Source: Actinomycetota bacterium | Lineage (GTDB): Bacteria > Actinomycetota > Actinomycetes > S36-B12 > UBA10799 | Reading direction: 5' to 3' | DNA length: 15,410 nt | NCBI GenBank assembly: GCA_030837445.1 | Contig: JAUPKM010000293.1 | Span: 1-15,410 of the forward strand | Shown: one piece after another, positions 6,343 to 12,709 of the stretch | Position numbering within the stretch: position 1 is the first letter of the stretch | Layout of the letters: the number at the start of each line of letters is the position of its first letter | Notes under the pieces: generated by a model | The model's input: only the letters and a program-made list of their open reading frames with translations | Database searches by the model: none | What the model was told of the DNA's origin: nothing | Translations under genes and position numbers: made by a program

Positions 6343-7089
6343 ATGAACTCCAACGAACAGCAGGCCATCCGACTCGCGAAGACGTTCCGGCAGGACCACG
6401 ATCTCGGCATCTCACCGATCAAGGACGTCTTCGAGATGGTCCACACCACCATCGGGATCGACGCCTTCAGCATTGACGCGGCTGAGGAGGAACACGGTCT
6501 GACGATGCTCGACCCGCAGACCGGACGCCGTGTCATCGTCGTGGCCACCACCCCCCACCCGATGCGGCAACGCTCCTCCGTGGCCCACGAACTGGGCCAC
6601 CTGCTCCGCGGAGACCTCGAGATCACCGAACCAACCTGCCCGGGAGAACGCAGCCCGGCAGAGATCTGCGCGGACGCCTTCGCCCGTCACCTCCTGCTGC
6701 CCCTGGACGCCGTCCGCACCCGCCTGGCAGAGACCGAGAAGGCGTCGCCGGCCGATCTGTCGGACCTGGTTCAGGAGTACGAGGTCTCCCCCGCCATCGC
6801 AGCCCTCCAGCTGAGAGACACCCACCTCATCACCGAGGAAACCTGCCGCGACTGGAGACGATTCCCCTCCAAGCACCTGGCAGTGCAGTTCGGGTGGCTC
6901 AACCAGTACAACAGCATCGCCGAGGGGTCCAGGAGACCTCGCGCACCGCAGACGCTCATGAAGCGTGCCGTCGCCGCCTACCAGGACGGCGTCCTCGGCA
7001 TCACAGAGCTCGCGGCCTGGTACGGAACGAGCGAGCACAATCTACGAACCGAACTCGGCGAACCGCGACCGGCCTCTCGGACCCCCTGA
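6343..7089 (+). CDS. ImmA/IrrE-family metallo-endopeptidase
   Basis: The 248-residue protein carries a COG2856 zinc-protease domain. SSVAHELGHLLRG places the HELGH motif at 82-86, and PAEICADAFARHLLLP supplies the likely third ligand Glu107 and the conserved A-x-x-F-A-x-x-L-L-x-P helix. In the family this enzyme cleaves a cognate XRE repressor, and the preceding gene encodes exactly such a protein with only 3 bp between them. A GGGG at about 6327-6330 is the only hint of a ribosome-binding site, so translation is probably coupled. The tail (TLMKRAVAAYQDGVLGITELAAWYG in two overlapping parts) resembles the tail of the fused protein at 336-1493, which points to a shared sensing or dimer module. 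No toxin-like gene follows on this strand; the MITE-like repeat begins 8 bp later. Confidence 0.9.
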   Translation: MNSNEQQAIRLAKTFRQDHDLGISPIKDVFEMVHTTIGIDAFSIDAAEEEHGLTMLDPQTGRRVIVVATTPHPMRQRSSVAHELGHLLRGDLEITEPTCPGERSPAEICADAFARHLLLPLDAVRTRLAETEKASPADLSDLVQEYEVSPAIAALQLRDTHLITEETCRDWRRFPSKHLAVQFGWLNQYNSIAEGSRRPRAPQTLMKRAVAAYQDGVLGITELAAWYGTSEHNLRTELGEPRPASRTP

Positions 7090-7096
7090 GATCGCT

Positions 7097-7228
7097 GTGT
7101 CTTCGGTGGGTGAGGACCGGGAGGCGCCGGGCCGCGTTGACAGTCGTCGGTCGACGCCCGGACCAGGACGCCTGGCTCCTGCCGCTTTGCCGGGCACCCC
7201 CCGGCCGCCGCTCACCTGTCGAAGACAC
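7097..7228. mobile_element. 132-bp MITE-like element with terminal inverted repeats
   Basis: The ends are GTGTCTTCG-gtg-GGTGAG (7097-7114) and CTCACC-tgt-CGAAGACAC (7211-7228), which pair at 15 of 18 positions. The interior is GC-rich and codes for nothing convincing. A diverged, inverted and truncated copy occupies the start of the window, so this is a dispersed repeat and not just a local hairpin. Small non-coding elements with terminal inverted repeats are typical of MITEs mobilised by a transposase elsewhere. No clear target-site duplication is visible. It lies 8 bp after the metalloprotease stop. Confidence 0.7.
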
Positions 7229-7255
7229 CTGTCGGCGGGCCCTCCTACCGGCAGG
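7228..7255 (-). terminator. Candidate terminator of the VOC gene
   Basis: CCTGTCGG and CCGGCAGG pair as an 8-bp stem with one G-T wobble around a 12-base loop. It starts 15 bases past the VOC stop, in the sense of that gene. It abuts the right end of the MITE-like element and could serve both strands. Confidence 0.45.
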
Positions 7256-7270
7256 ACGCTTCGTCTGTGA

Positions 7271-7675
7271 TCAGCTGATGTCACCGATCTGGCGAGGCGA
7301 GGGGTGACTGCCAGGGTTCTGCCGCAGGGCGAGGTTGTTGCCGTCGAGGTCCTGGAAAAGGGCCAACTGCACTCCGTGCCCCGGGTTCTCGATCGGTCCG
7401 ACCGTGATCCCCTCCTTCATCAATTCGTCCCGAGCTCGCTCGATGCTCGAGACCACGAACGTCACAACGCTGCCGCCGTTGCCGACCGGTTGATCCTGGC
7501 TCAGACCCACCGCGGCACCGACGACACCGTTCAGGTTGAACTGCCTCCAATGAGGAGCATCGAAACGATGGTCGGGGGCCATCCCCAGCTTCGATTCGTA
7601 CCACGTCGCACTGACCTCGACATCGGCCACGTTGAGCCGCACCACGAGACCCGTCTCAATCTCTCCAAAGATCAT
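7271..7675 (-). CDS. VOC/glyoxalase-superfamily protein
   Basis: This 134-residue protein has the paired beta-alpha-beta-beta-beta modules of the vicinal-oxygen-chelate fold. The first half includes LVVRLNVADVEVSATWYESK and the second VVTFVVSSIERARDELMKEG, ending with LALFQDLDGNNLALRQ. That last motif normally reads F-x-D-P-D-G-N-x-L and ends in a metal-binding Glu. The Glu position is not preserved here, so it may be a metal-free binding protein (for example of drug-sequestering type) and not an enzyme. ATG 7675 is chosen over an upstream alternative because GAAAGGA (7682-7688) sits 6 bases before it. It has no reverse-strand operon partner. Substrate is unknown. Confidence 0.85.
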   Translation of the reverse strand: MIFGEIETGLVVRLNVADVEVSATWYESKLGMAPDHRFDAPHWRQFNLNGVVGAAVGLSQDQPVGNGGSVVTFVVSSIERARDELMKEGITVGPIENPGHGVQLALFQDLDGNNLALRQNPGSHPSPRQIGDIS

Positions 7676-7756
7676 GCCAGTGTCCTTTCTGTTCAGGTTT
7701 GCAGGCCAGCAGAAGAAGAAGGCCGAAGCCGAGAGTAGTTGACTGAGCACTTTCTG

Positions 7757-7784
7757 CGACTAGCACCCTCCGCGCGGGGCGCAA
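7757..7784 (-). promoter_or_regulatory. Possible promoter of the VOC gene
   Basis: On the reverse strand TTGCGC (7779-7784) and TAGTCG (7757-7762) are separated by 16 bp. This would give a leader of roughly 75 bases before the ATG at 7675. The -10 hexamer is a poor match, so the call is tentative. Confidence 0.3.
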
Positions 7785-8188
7785 GATCATGCGGACACCG
7801 ATCGCCGCTACGACTTCGTGGTCGATAGAAACGCGCGCAAGCTCGGGGGCAACTCCCGGCCCAGGAGCCGTTCCTCTCGTGTGAGCTCCGTACCGGTCGC
7901 CGGTATCGTCCCCACCCACCGGCTCTGCCGCTGTTGCGGACTGAGCAGCCCCTGCCGGAAGCGGTCGAATCACCATTTCGCTCTACGAACGAGACGCGAA
8001 CGCCGTTTCCCTCACGATCGTCGCGCCGCTACCGGTCACAGGAGCACCCGTACCACCTCGGACAGGGACGGCACCGCTGCGGGAAAGCAGGCGGATCATC
8101 ACGGTCGAAGACTACGAGCGAATCCGTCGGGTCCTCCCCAACGATGCGATGCGGCCGCTGGGGTGCGCATCGCGACGGTCTCGACCGG
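7785..8188. other. Interval without an intact gene, possible decayed ORF
   Basis: No frame here has a start with a ribosome-binding site. A forward frame from 7945 to about 8160 reads with coding-like residues (SGRITISLYERDANAVSL, later RRIITVEDYERIRRVLP). It is closed upstream by a TGA at 7942 and has no ATG, GTG or TTG before its coding-like part. Its third-position GC is lower than in the definite genes. It may be a gene relic. Confidence 0.35.
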
Positions 8189-8383
8189 TCACCGTTCAGC
8201 GCGTCGTTGCAGCCACCGGGCGACCAGCGCCACGCCCCAGCTCATCAGGAGGCCTGCCGCCAACGACATGGTGAACGCCGCCACCTCTTCACCGTCGTCC
8301 GCAGTGATCAGAGACAGGGTCGCCAGCACAAATGAGACCGCCGTTCCGGCATACAGCGCTCGCTTCCACCTCAATCCAGTCAC
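8189..8383 (-). CDS. Small 64-aa membrane protein, two helices
   Basis: A GTG start at 8383 follows AAGGAGG (8388-8394) by 4 bases, an almost ideal Shine-Dalgarno. The 64 residues hold two hydrophobic helices. The first is about 10-27 (YAGTAVSFVLATLSLI). An acidic turn DDGEE follows, then the second helix at about 35-57 (AFTMSLAAGLLMSWGVALVA), and the protein ends with WLQRRAER. Basic residues at both ends and acidic ones in the turn predict both termini inside the cell. A longer open frame extends upstream to 8779, but its extra part looks non-coding, so the short form is preferred. No family is recognised. Small two-helix proteins act as transporter subunits, toxins or immunity proteins, but nothing here decides between these. 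Confidence 0.6.
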   Translation of the reverse strand: MTGLRWKRALYAGTAVSFVLATLSLITADDGEEVAAFTMSLAAGLLMSWGVALVARWLQRRAER

Positions 8384-8418
8384 TGTTCCTCCTTCAGAAC
8401 CGTCGCCAGACGATCGGT

Positions 8419-8565
8419 TCAGTGGGCCAGCGGCTCCCCAGACGCCTCTGGCGACTCCCCATACCTGCCGTGGGACAGGTGTTGAGCGACCGTCACGTCG
8501 CCCCAGAGACTGAGGACCGCTGCGCCGCCGTGGTCGCCGACCACAGCCGTAGCCACCGCTGCCAT
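8419..8565 (-). CDS. Possible 48-aa ORF upstream of the small membrane protein
   Basis: An ATG at 8565 opens a 48-codon frame (MAAVATAVVGDHGGAAVLSL onward, ending GESPEASGEPLAH). There is no Shine-Dalgarno. TACCGT (8573-8578) sits 7 bases before the ATG, the spacing expected of a leaderless -10. It ends 35 bp before the 64-aa gene and would share its transcript. The three TGAGACA heptamers lie just upstream. The protein has no cysteine and no recognised domain. It could be a leader or simply a chance frame. Confidence 0.3.
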   Translation of the reverse strand: MAAVATAVVGDHGGAAVLSLWGDVTVAQHLSHGRYGESPEASGEPLAH

Positions 8566-8599
8566 GATCAGAACGGTACGCGCCCTGCCTTGGGACGAA

Positions 8600-8668
8600 T
8601 GAGACAAAACATGGTGTGTCGCGAATCGACTGAGACAACCAGCCGCAGGCCCCGGATCGGGTGAGACA
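8600..8668. promoter_or_regulatory. Three TGAGACA heptamers at exact 31-bp spacing
   Basis: TGAGACA occurs at 8600-8606, 8631-8637 and 8662-8668, same orientation, start-to-start distance 31 bp each time. That is close to three helical turns, so the sites share one DNA face. They lie upstream of the small reverse-strand ORFs. The same heptamer is present in each of the three palindromes before the Fic gene and was seen nowhere else in the window. The intervening 24-bp stretches are unrelated, so this is not a simple tandem repeat. Confidence 0.6.
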
Positions 8669-8998
8669 GACCCAGGTCGATGGAGACCTGACACCACACC
8701 CACCCCGAGCGCGGCACACACTCCAGCCGGTGATCCGGTACCGACGTGGGGCGTCAAGGCACATCGGTGTCATCGACAATCGGCGGTCGGCGCGCAGCCA
8801 GCACGTCAGGCGACGAGCGCCACCACCAAGACGATTGACCAGGGCGATGAGGACGAGAACTCACCATGTGATCCACCTCACGCCGCACCTTCGCTGGGAT
8901 CCAGGGAAGGCCAGCGAAGTGTGCTCACAGGTAAGAGCGGCCGGCCGAGTGAACCCCGGCCATGACCACCGGTGTGGCCGAGAGCGTGGACCTTGCAG
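8669..8998. other. Interval without a gene, downstream of the acetyltransferase
   Basis: No start with a ribosome-binding site and no plausible product was found on either strand. The only clear structure is the inverted repeat at 8889-8919, reported as a terminator candidate. Confidence 0.5.
8889..8919 (-). terminator. Candidate terminator of the acetyltransferase operon
   Basis: CTTCGCTGG and CCAGCGAAG are perfect 9-bp arms around a 13-base loop. They begin 79 bases past the reverse-strand acetyltransferase stop at 8999, with no T-tract. Confidence 0.5.
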
Positions 8999-9577
8999 TC
9001 AGGCGGAGGTACCTGAGGAATTCGAGGCGGTGACGAGCCGACGGTAGGCCGGGTGTGGGCGGGTCAGTTCGTCGATGAGGCCGTGTCTCCGGCACAGGAC
9101 GAGGCTGCGCTCGTTGTCCTGGTGGACGACGGCCATCACGCGGGCGTCGCGCGGCGGTACTCGTCCAGCGATATCGGTCATGACGGCGGACATCAGGACA
9201 TCACTCGCGCGGGGGCCCGGCTCCGTGCCTTCTCCGGGGAACCGACGCCCTTGCCAGCCCGACGTCACCGCCACCACTTCGATCTTGGAGGCGGCGATCG
9301 TCTCGCCCGAGGCGGGGTCGTGCAGCACGACCCGCTCGTGCGCCGCCACGCCGACGAGTTCACCGGACGCGGACGTCAACATCAGCAACAGCCGCGGGTC
9401 GCCGTCCTGCGCGTAGGGATCAAAAGCCCACAACGCCAGTTGGGCCCGGATGAACTTTTCGACCTCTTGTTCCCACTGCGCTGCCCCCGCCGAGGAACCG
9501 GGCCGGACGCAGGTGAAAGTTGTCAGCGCCACCGCATCCTCGGACGTGGCCGCCCGAACGCACCAGAGCGGGGTCAC
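8999..9577 (-). CDS. GNAT-like N-acetyltransferase
   Basis: This 192-residue protein has a GNAT-like strand and helix order. SGELVGVAAHERV (71-83) looks like the strand that precedes the acetyl-CoA site. IEVVAVTSGWQGRRFPGEG (99-117) resembles motif A, where the V-x-x-x-x-R/G-x-G pattern holds the pyrophosphate, though the usual Q/R-G-x-G-x-G is imperfect. VMAVVHQDNERSLVLCRRHG (148-166) matches motif B, with Asn154 before the final helix. It starts with a GTG that overlaps the stop of the preceding gene by 4 bases (GTGA), so the two are co-translated. The acceptor is unknown; the partner protein is a natural candidate substrate. Superfamily assignment is moderately secure. Confidence 0.7.
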   Translation of the reverse strand: MTPLWCVRAATSEDAVALTTFTCVRPGSSAGAAQWEQEVEKFIRAQLALWAFDPYAQDGDPRLLLMLTSASGELVGVAAHERVVLHDPASGETIAASKIEVVAVTSGWQGRRFPGEGTEPGPRASDVLMSAVMTDIAGRVPPRDARVMAVVHQDNERSLVLCRRHGLIDELTRPHPAYRRLVTASNSSGTSA

Positions 9578-10374
9578 CCTTCGACGGTGACCGGGACCAG
9601 CACGCGCAGCGGCTGCGGTATCCCCCGGAGAAGGGCCGTGTCCTCTCGGGACACCTCCAGCGCCCTCCTGCCCCTGCCGAACGGGGTGAACGTCTCCGTA
9701 GGCTCAGCGACCGCACGCTGGGGAGGGACGGCGATACCGGGCAGCACCTGCACCAGGGCCTGCCGATCATCGAGCCTCACGCTGATGACGATGAGGCGGT
9801 CCCCCACTTGATCACGATGTACCGCTTGGACGAGCCAGAGCGGTACGGCCATCCGGGTACCGTCCGTCGCGGACACCACGACGCTGTCACCACGACGCTC
9901 GCTGACCTCGCCTGCGAAGCGGTCGTGGGGGTACGGCAGGTCGGCCGTGATCCGGGCGACCTCTTGCGCCAACGACTCCAGCAAGATCCTGAGCTGGGCG
10001 CCCTGCTCGCCCTGCGGCACCTCGCCGTCGAGCACGGCGGCCTGCTGCTCCTCACCCAACCCCCGCAGCAGGTCTTTGAGCTGGGCGAACCCAGGTCCGG
10101 CTTCAAGCCGCTCAGCCCCCCGCGCAGCCCGGGCCGCTGCGAGCGCGTCACCCAGACGGGCGAAACGCGCCGCGTCCACGTTCAAGGAGCAGTACATGAC
10201 GAGTTGTCCGGCCAGCCGCCCGTCACGCCGACGCGGTACTCGCACCCCTGAGGTCGCCCAACCCTTGACGCGCAGCGCACGGAACGGCGGCTCCCGGTCA
10301 GAGGCCCCGCCGGGCGCAGCAGCACGGACGATCTCCTCTCGCCGAACCACCGGCCAGGCCAGAACTTCTCCCAT
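9574..10374 (-). CDS. Unrecognised 266-aa protein paired with the acetyltransferase
   Basis: No family was recognised. The N-terminal part (MGEVLAWPVVRREEIVRAAA onward) includes GQLVMYCSLNVDAARFARLG. A helical middle of about residues 80-145 is rich in Ala, Glu and Gln. The last 110 residues look like beta structure (GDSVVVSATDGTRMAVPLWL, then RLIVISVRLDDRQALVQV), perhaps a small barrel. ATG 10374 is preferred over the longer open frame because TACTGT lies 6 bases upstream in the position of a leaderless -10, and because the upstream extension has poor composition. It overlaps the acetyltransferase gene by GTGA. No signal peptide or membrane helix is seen. It is probably a cytosolic partner, or substrate, of the acetyltransferase. 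Confidence 0.7.
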   Translation of the reverse strand: MGEVLAWPVVRREEIVRAAAPGGASDREPPFRALRVKGWATSGVRVPRRRDGRLAGQLVMYCSLNVDAARFARLGDALAAARAARGAERLEAGPGFAQLKDLLRGLGEEQQAAVLDGEVPQGEQGAQLRILLESLAQEVARITADLPYPHDRFAGEVSERRGDSVVVSATDGTRMAVPLWLVQAVHRDQVGDRLIVISVRLDDRQALVQVLPGIAVPPQRAVAEPTETFTPFGRGRRALEVSREDTALLRGIPQPLRVLVPVTVEG

Positions 10375-10380
10375 GAGTCC

Positions 10381-10386
10381 ACAGTA
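10381..10386 (-). promoter_or_regulatory. Probable -10 of a leaderless promoter for the unknown/GNAT pair
   Basis: Reverse-strand TACTGT lies 6 bases before the ATG at 10374. GTGAAT about 17 bp further upstream is a weak -35. No Shine-Dalgarno is present. This is one of three apparently leaderless starts in the window. Confidence 0.45.
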
Positions 10387-10404
10387 CGCCACAGAGACGC
10401 GAAA

Positions 10405-10503
10405 TTCACGTGTCAGGATTCCCAACCGGCAACCGAACGCGATCTGGCCTCGAACATCCTGCTGGCCTGCCCCAACTGCCACACCGAGATCGAGTGGTGC
10501 CGC
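10405..10503 (+). pseudogene. Possible HNH-nuclease C-terminal relic
   Basis: The forward frame through 10441 reads DLASNILLACPNCHTEIEW. This resembles the C-terminal N-x-x-x-L-C-P-N-C-H segment of HNH endonucleases. The frame has no credible start; its upstream codons run into the divergent promoter at 10381, and no first half of an HNH domain is visible. It is best read as a fragment left by deletion. Similarity is by eye only. Confidence 0.3.
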
Positions 10504-10577
10504 CCACCAGCAGCCATCCTCTCCTCGACCTGTGACTCTGCTCCCCCCACCAAGGGGAGCCCCCACCAGTGTCCCAA

Positions 10578-10596
10578 TGTCTCAAGAATAGCGACA
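10578..10596. promoter_or_regulatory. Fic operator 1 (TGTC-N11-GACA)
   Basis: TGTCTCAAGAATAGCGACA, flanked by A and T so that the arms are ATGTC and GACAT. The surrounding words gtccc and tca are shared with operator 2. It lies about 227 bp before the chosen Fic start. Confidence 0.65.
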
Positions 10597-10717
10597 TCAG
10601 GACGCGATCCTAGCCCCCTCGGTACCCCAAAGAACTAGCCATCCCAGGTGAAAATTCAGACATTTAGGTCATCATGCAACCCTCAATTGCCCAAACCCAG
10701 ACACACCCATGTCCCGA

Positions 10718-10736
10718 TGTCTCAAGAATTGCGACA
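10718..10736. promoter_or_regulatory. Fic operator 2 (TGTC-N11-GACA)
   Basis: TGTCTCAAGAATTGCGACA differs from operator 1 at one base. It lies exactly 140 bp from operator 1, in the same orientation. With flanks the arms become GATGTC and GACATC. Confidence 0.7.
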
Positions 10737-10772
10737 TCACCGCCCGCAGCGCTACTCTTACTCGAACTGACT

Positions 10773-10791
10773 TGTCCTAAGATATGAGACA
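10773..10791. promoter_or_regulatory. Fic operator 3, overlapping the likely promoter
   Basis: TGTCCTAAGATATGAGACA keeps the TGTC-N11-GACA spacing. On the opposite strand it reads TGTCTCA-N8-GACA, exactly the pattern of operators 1 and 2. It covers TAAGAT (10778-10783), the best -10 candidate for the Fic gene, so binding here should block transcription. Confidence 0.65.
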
Positions 10792-10804
10792 CGAGGTTGC
10801 AGTC

Positions 10805-11977
10805 ATGATCTATTCGACGCCTCCGATGAGCGAACAAGACGCGGCCGTCCTGGAGGACATCCATGGCCTGCGTGCCAAGCTGGCCTATCACCTGCGTACG
10901 CCACGCCGTTGGGAAGGCAGCCTCCGTAGGAACATGCTCGCCCGCGCGATCCGGGGGTCGAACAGTATCGAGGGGTACCACGTTGAGATCGATGACGCTG
11001 CAGCAGCCCTGGACGACGAAGACCCCCTGAGCGCCGATCGCACGACGTTCGCCGAGATCCGTGGCTACCGTCAAGCTCTCGGCTATGTGCTGGCCATGGC
11101 TTCGGGTCCACATTTCGCCCTGGACTCCTCGACCATTCGCAGCTTGCACTACATGATGCTGAGCCACGCCTTGGACAAGAGCCCCGGACAGTACCGCAAC
11201 GGCCCCATCTACGTGCACGACGGATCCACAGGGACCACTGTGTACGAAGGTCCCGGTGCCGAGGCGGTTCCAGGGCTGATGGAGGAATTCATGGCCGATC
11301 TGAACAGGGACAGTAAGATCGACCCCCTGATCCGGGGCGCCATGGCACACCTCAATCTGGTTATGATCCACGCTTTTCGGGATGGTAACGGCCGTATGGC
11401 CCGAGCCCTGCAGACCCTCGTCCTGTCCCGGGGCGGGATCACCGAACCTGCCTTCTCCAGTATCGAAGAATGGCTGGGACGCAATACCGACGATTACTAC
11501 CGTGTCCTAAAAATAATTGGCCAGGGATCCTGGCAGCCGGAAAACGACGCTTCCCTGTGGGTGGCGTTCAATTTACGGGCCCACCACATCCAGGCGCAGA
11601 CCCTCGACCGTCGGCTCGTGGAGGCCCAGAGCACCTGGCAAGCCTTGGACGACCTCATGCGGGACCACGGCTTGCCCGAACGTATCGCCACTGAACTGTA
11701 CGACGCCACCGTGGGCTTCCGGATCCGCCGCGCGTCCTACGTCAAACGAGCAGAGGTCGAGGAACGGACGGCCACCCGAGATCTGGCACGTCTGGCAGAC
11801 CTCGGTTTACTCACCGCCGTGGGCCAGACCAAGGGTCGCCACTACGTCGCAGGCCCGCTCCTACGAACCCTTCGGGCCGATGTCGTGAGCAACCGCCCCA
11901 CGATCGACGACCCCTACCCCTGGATCCACGCAGCCCTGCACACCAATGCCCGAACCGTCCCGAATGTTTCCTCCTGA
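10805..11977 (+). CDS. Fic family enzyme, class II, with C-terminal winged helix
   Basis: This 390-residue protein has the Fic catalytic motif HAFRDGNGRMAR at 189-200; His189 is the catalytic base and Asp193-Asn195 shape the nucleotide site. An N-terminal SNSIEG at 52-57 fits the autoinhibitory S/T-x-x-x-E-G/N helix of class II Fic proteins, so activity is probably held off until relieved. A flap hairpin (GPIYVHDGSTGTTVYEG) precedes the core. Residues about 310-357 (SYVKRAEVEERTATRDLARL onward) form a winged helix. Such enzymes transfer AMP, or less often other groups, to target proteins. ATG 10805 is chosen because CGAGG (10792-10796) lies 8 bases upstream. The ATG at 10784 falls inside operator 3 and the -10. 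The winged helix is a candidate to bind the three upstream palindromes. Confidence 0.9.
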   Translation: MIYSTPPMSEQDAAVLEDIHGLRAKLAYHLRTPRRWEGSLRRNMLARAIRGSNSIEGYHVEIDDAAAALDDEDPLSADRTTFAEIRGYRQALGYVLAMASGPHFALDSSTIRSLHYMMLSHALDKSPGQYRNGPIYVHDGSTGTTVYEGPGAEAVPGLMEEFMADLNRDSKIDPLIRGAMAHLNLVMIHAFRDGNGRMARALQTLVLSRGGITEPAFSSIEEWLGRNTDDYYRVLKIIGQGSWQPENDASLWVAFNLRAHHIQAQTLDRRLVEAQSTWQALDDLMRDHGLPERIATELYDATVGFRIRRASYVKRAEVEERTATRDLARLADLGLLTAVGQTKGRHYVAGPLLRTLRADVVSNRPTIDDPYPWIHAALHTNARTVPNVSS

Positions 11978-11983
11978 CTGAGG

Positions 11984-12709
11984 TCACCAGTCGTCGGTGC
12001 CAGGGGCCGGGCGTGCGCCGCGGGTACAGAACACGAGAACGCCGAGCAGACCCGCGATCAGGATCAGGATGGTGTGCAGCAGGGTCGGGGTGGTCATGAG
12101 CACGTCCCAGCTCGCCTGGCCGGCACTGGTGAAGCAGCAGGTCACGGTGTAGGCCAGAGCGGGCAGCGCCACCAGGTGCGACGGCAGGACGGTGGAGGCC
12201 GTGAAGGTCGCGCAGACCAGCAGCGTGCCGCCGAGCATCAGCGGGTACAGGTGCCAGGCCGAGCCGACAGCAGCGCACACGGCCCCGCACACGACGGCCG
12301 TTCCCGCCAGGGCTGCGAACACCAGTGCCAGCCGCAGGGGCCACAACCGTCGTGACGCCGTGATCTCCAAGGCTTCCAGGCTGGGCAGGCCGAGCAGGGC
12401 TGCCAGGAGGACGGCTGCCAGGTAGGTGACAAGGGCCCCCCGGCCCAGGGACGGCACCGCTTCGTACACCCATTCGGCAGGGGTGGAACCAGCCCAAACG
12501 GCACCCCCGACCGCGAACACCGCCGTGACACCTGCGGCTTCCCGCAGCCGGGTGACCCGCAGCAGCATCCCCCGGGTGCTCTGGGTCGTCCTGAGCCCCT
12601 GTTCAGGCACAGCATGCTCAGGCCCCACGGTTCCAGACTCGGCGGAGTGGGGACAGCGGTCCCTGGAACGCCCGGATCCCACGGGGCCGGGCGGGATCGT
12701 TGCCGTCAT
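11984..12709 (-). CDS. ABC-transporter-associated membrane protein, second permease
   Basis: This 241-residue protein has a polar N-terminus of about 55 residues and then about six hydrophobic segments, for example VTYLAAVLLAALLGLPSL, LRLALVFAALAGTAVVCG and LLHTILILIAGLLGVLVF. It is last in the reverse operon and overlaps the preceding permease gene by ATGA. ATG 12709 is chosen for that overlap over a start 45 bases upstream. Together with the ATPase and the other membrane protein it makes a LanFEG-like set of one ATPase and two membrane subunits, the arrangement used for export or self-protection in many antimicrobial-peptide loci. Sequence similarity to a named permease family is not obvious. 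Its stop lies 6 bp from that of the convergent Fic gene, leaving no room for a terminator. Confidence 0.75.
   Translation of the reverse strand: MTATIPPGPVGSGRSRDRCPHSAESGTVGPEHAVPEQGLRTTQSTRGMLLRVTRLREAAGVTAVFAVGGAVWAGSTPAEWVYEAVPSLGRGALVTYLAAVLLAALLGLPSLEALEITASRRLWPLRLALVFAALAGTAVVCGAVCAAVGSAWHLYPLMLGGTLLVCATFTASTVLPSHLVALPALAYTVTCCFTSAGQASWDVLMTTPTLLHTILILIAGLLGVLVFCTRGARPAPGTDDW

Noticed and set aside
5562..7760. Shared 12-mer CTTTCTGCGACT near 5562 and 7749
   Set aside because: The flanks are unrelated, and several 12-base matches are expected by chance in 15 kb. Not treated as a repeat pair or attachment site.
8384..8779. Upstream extension of the 64-aa membrane protein to 196 residues
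   Set aside because: The extra 132 residues are Arg/Gly/Ser-rich with no domain, and the GTG at 8383 has a near-perfect Shine-Dalgarno. The short form is better supported.
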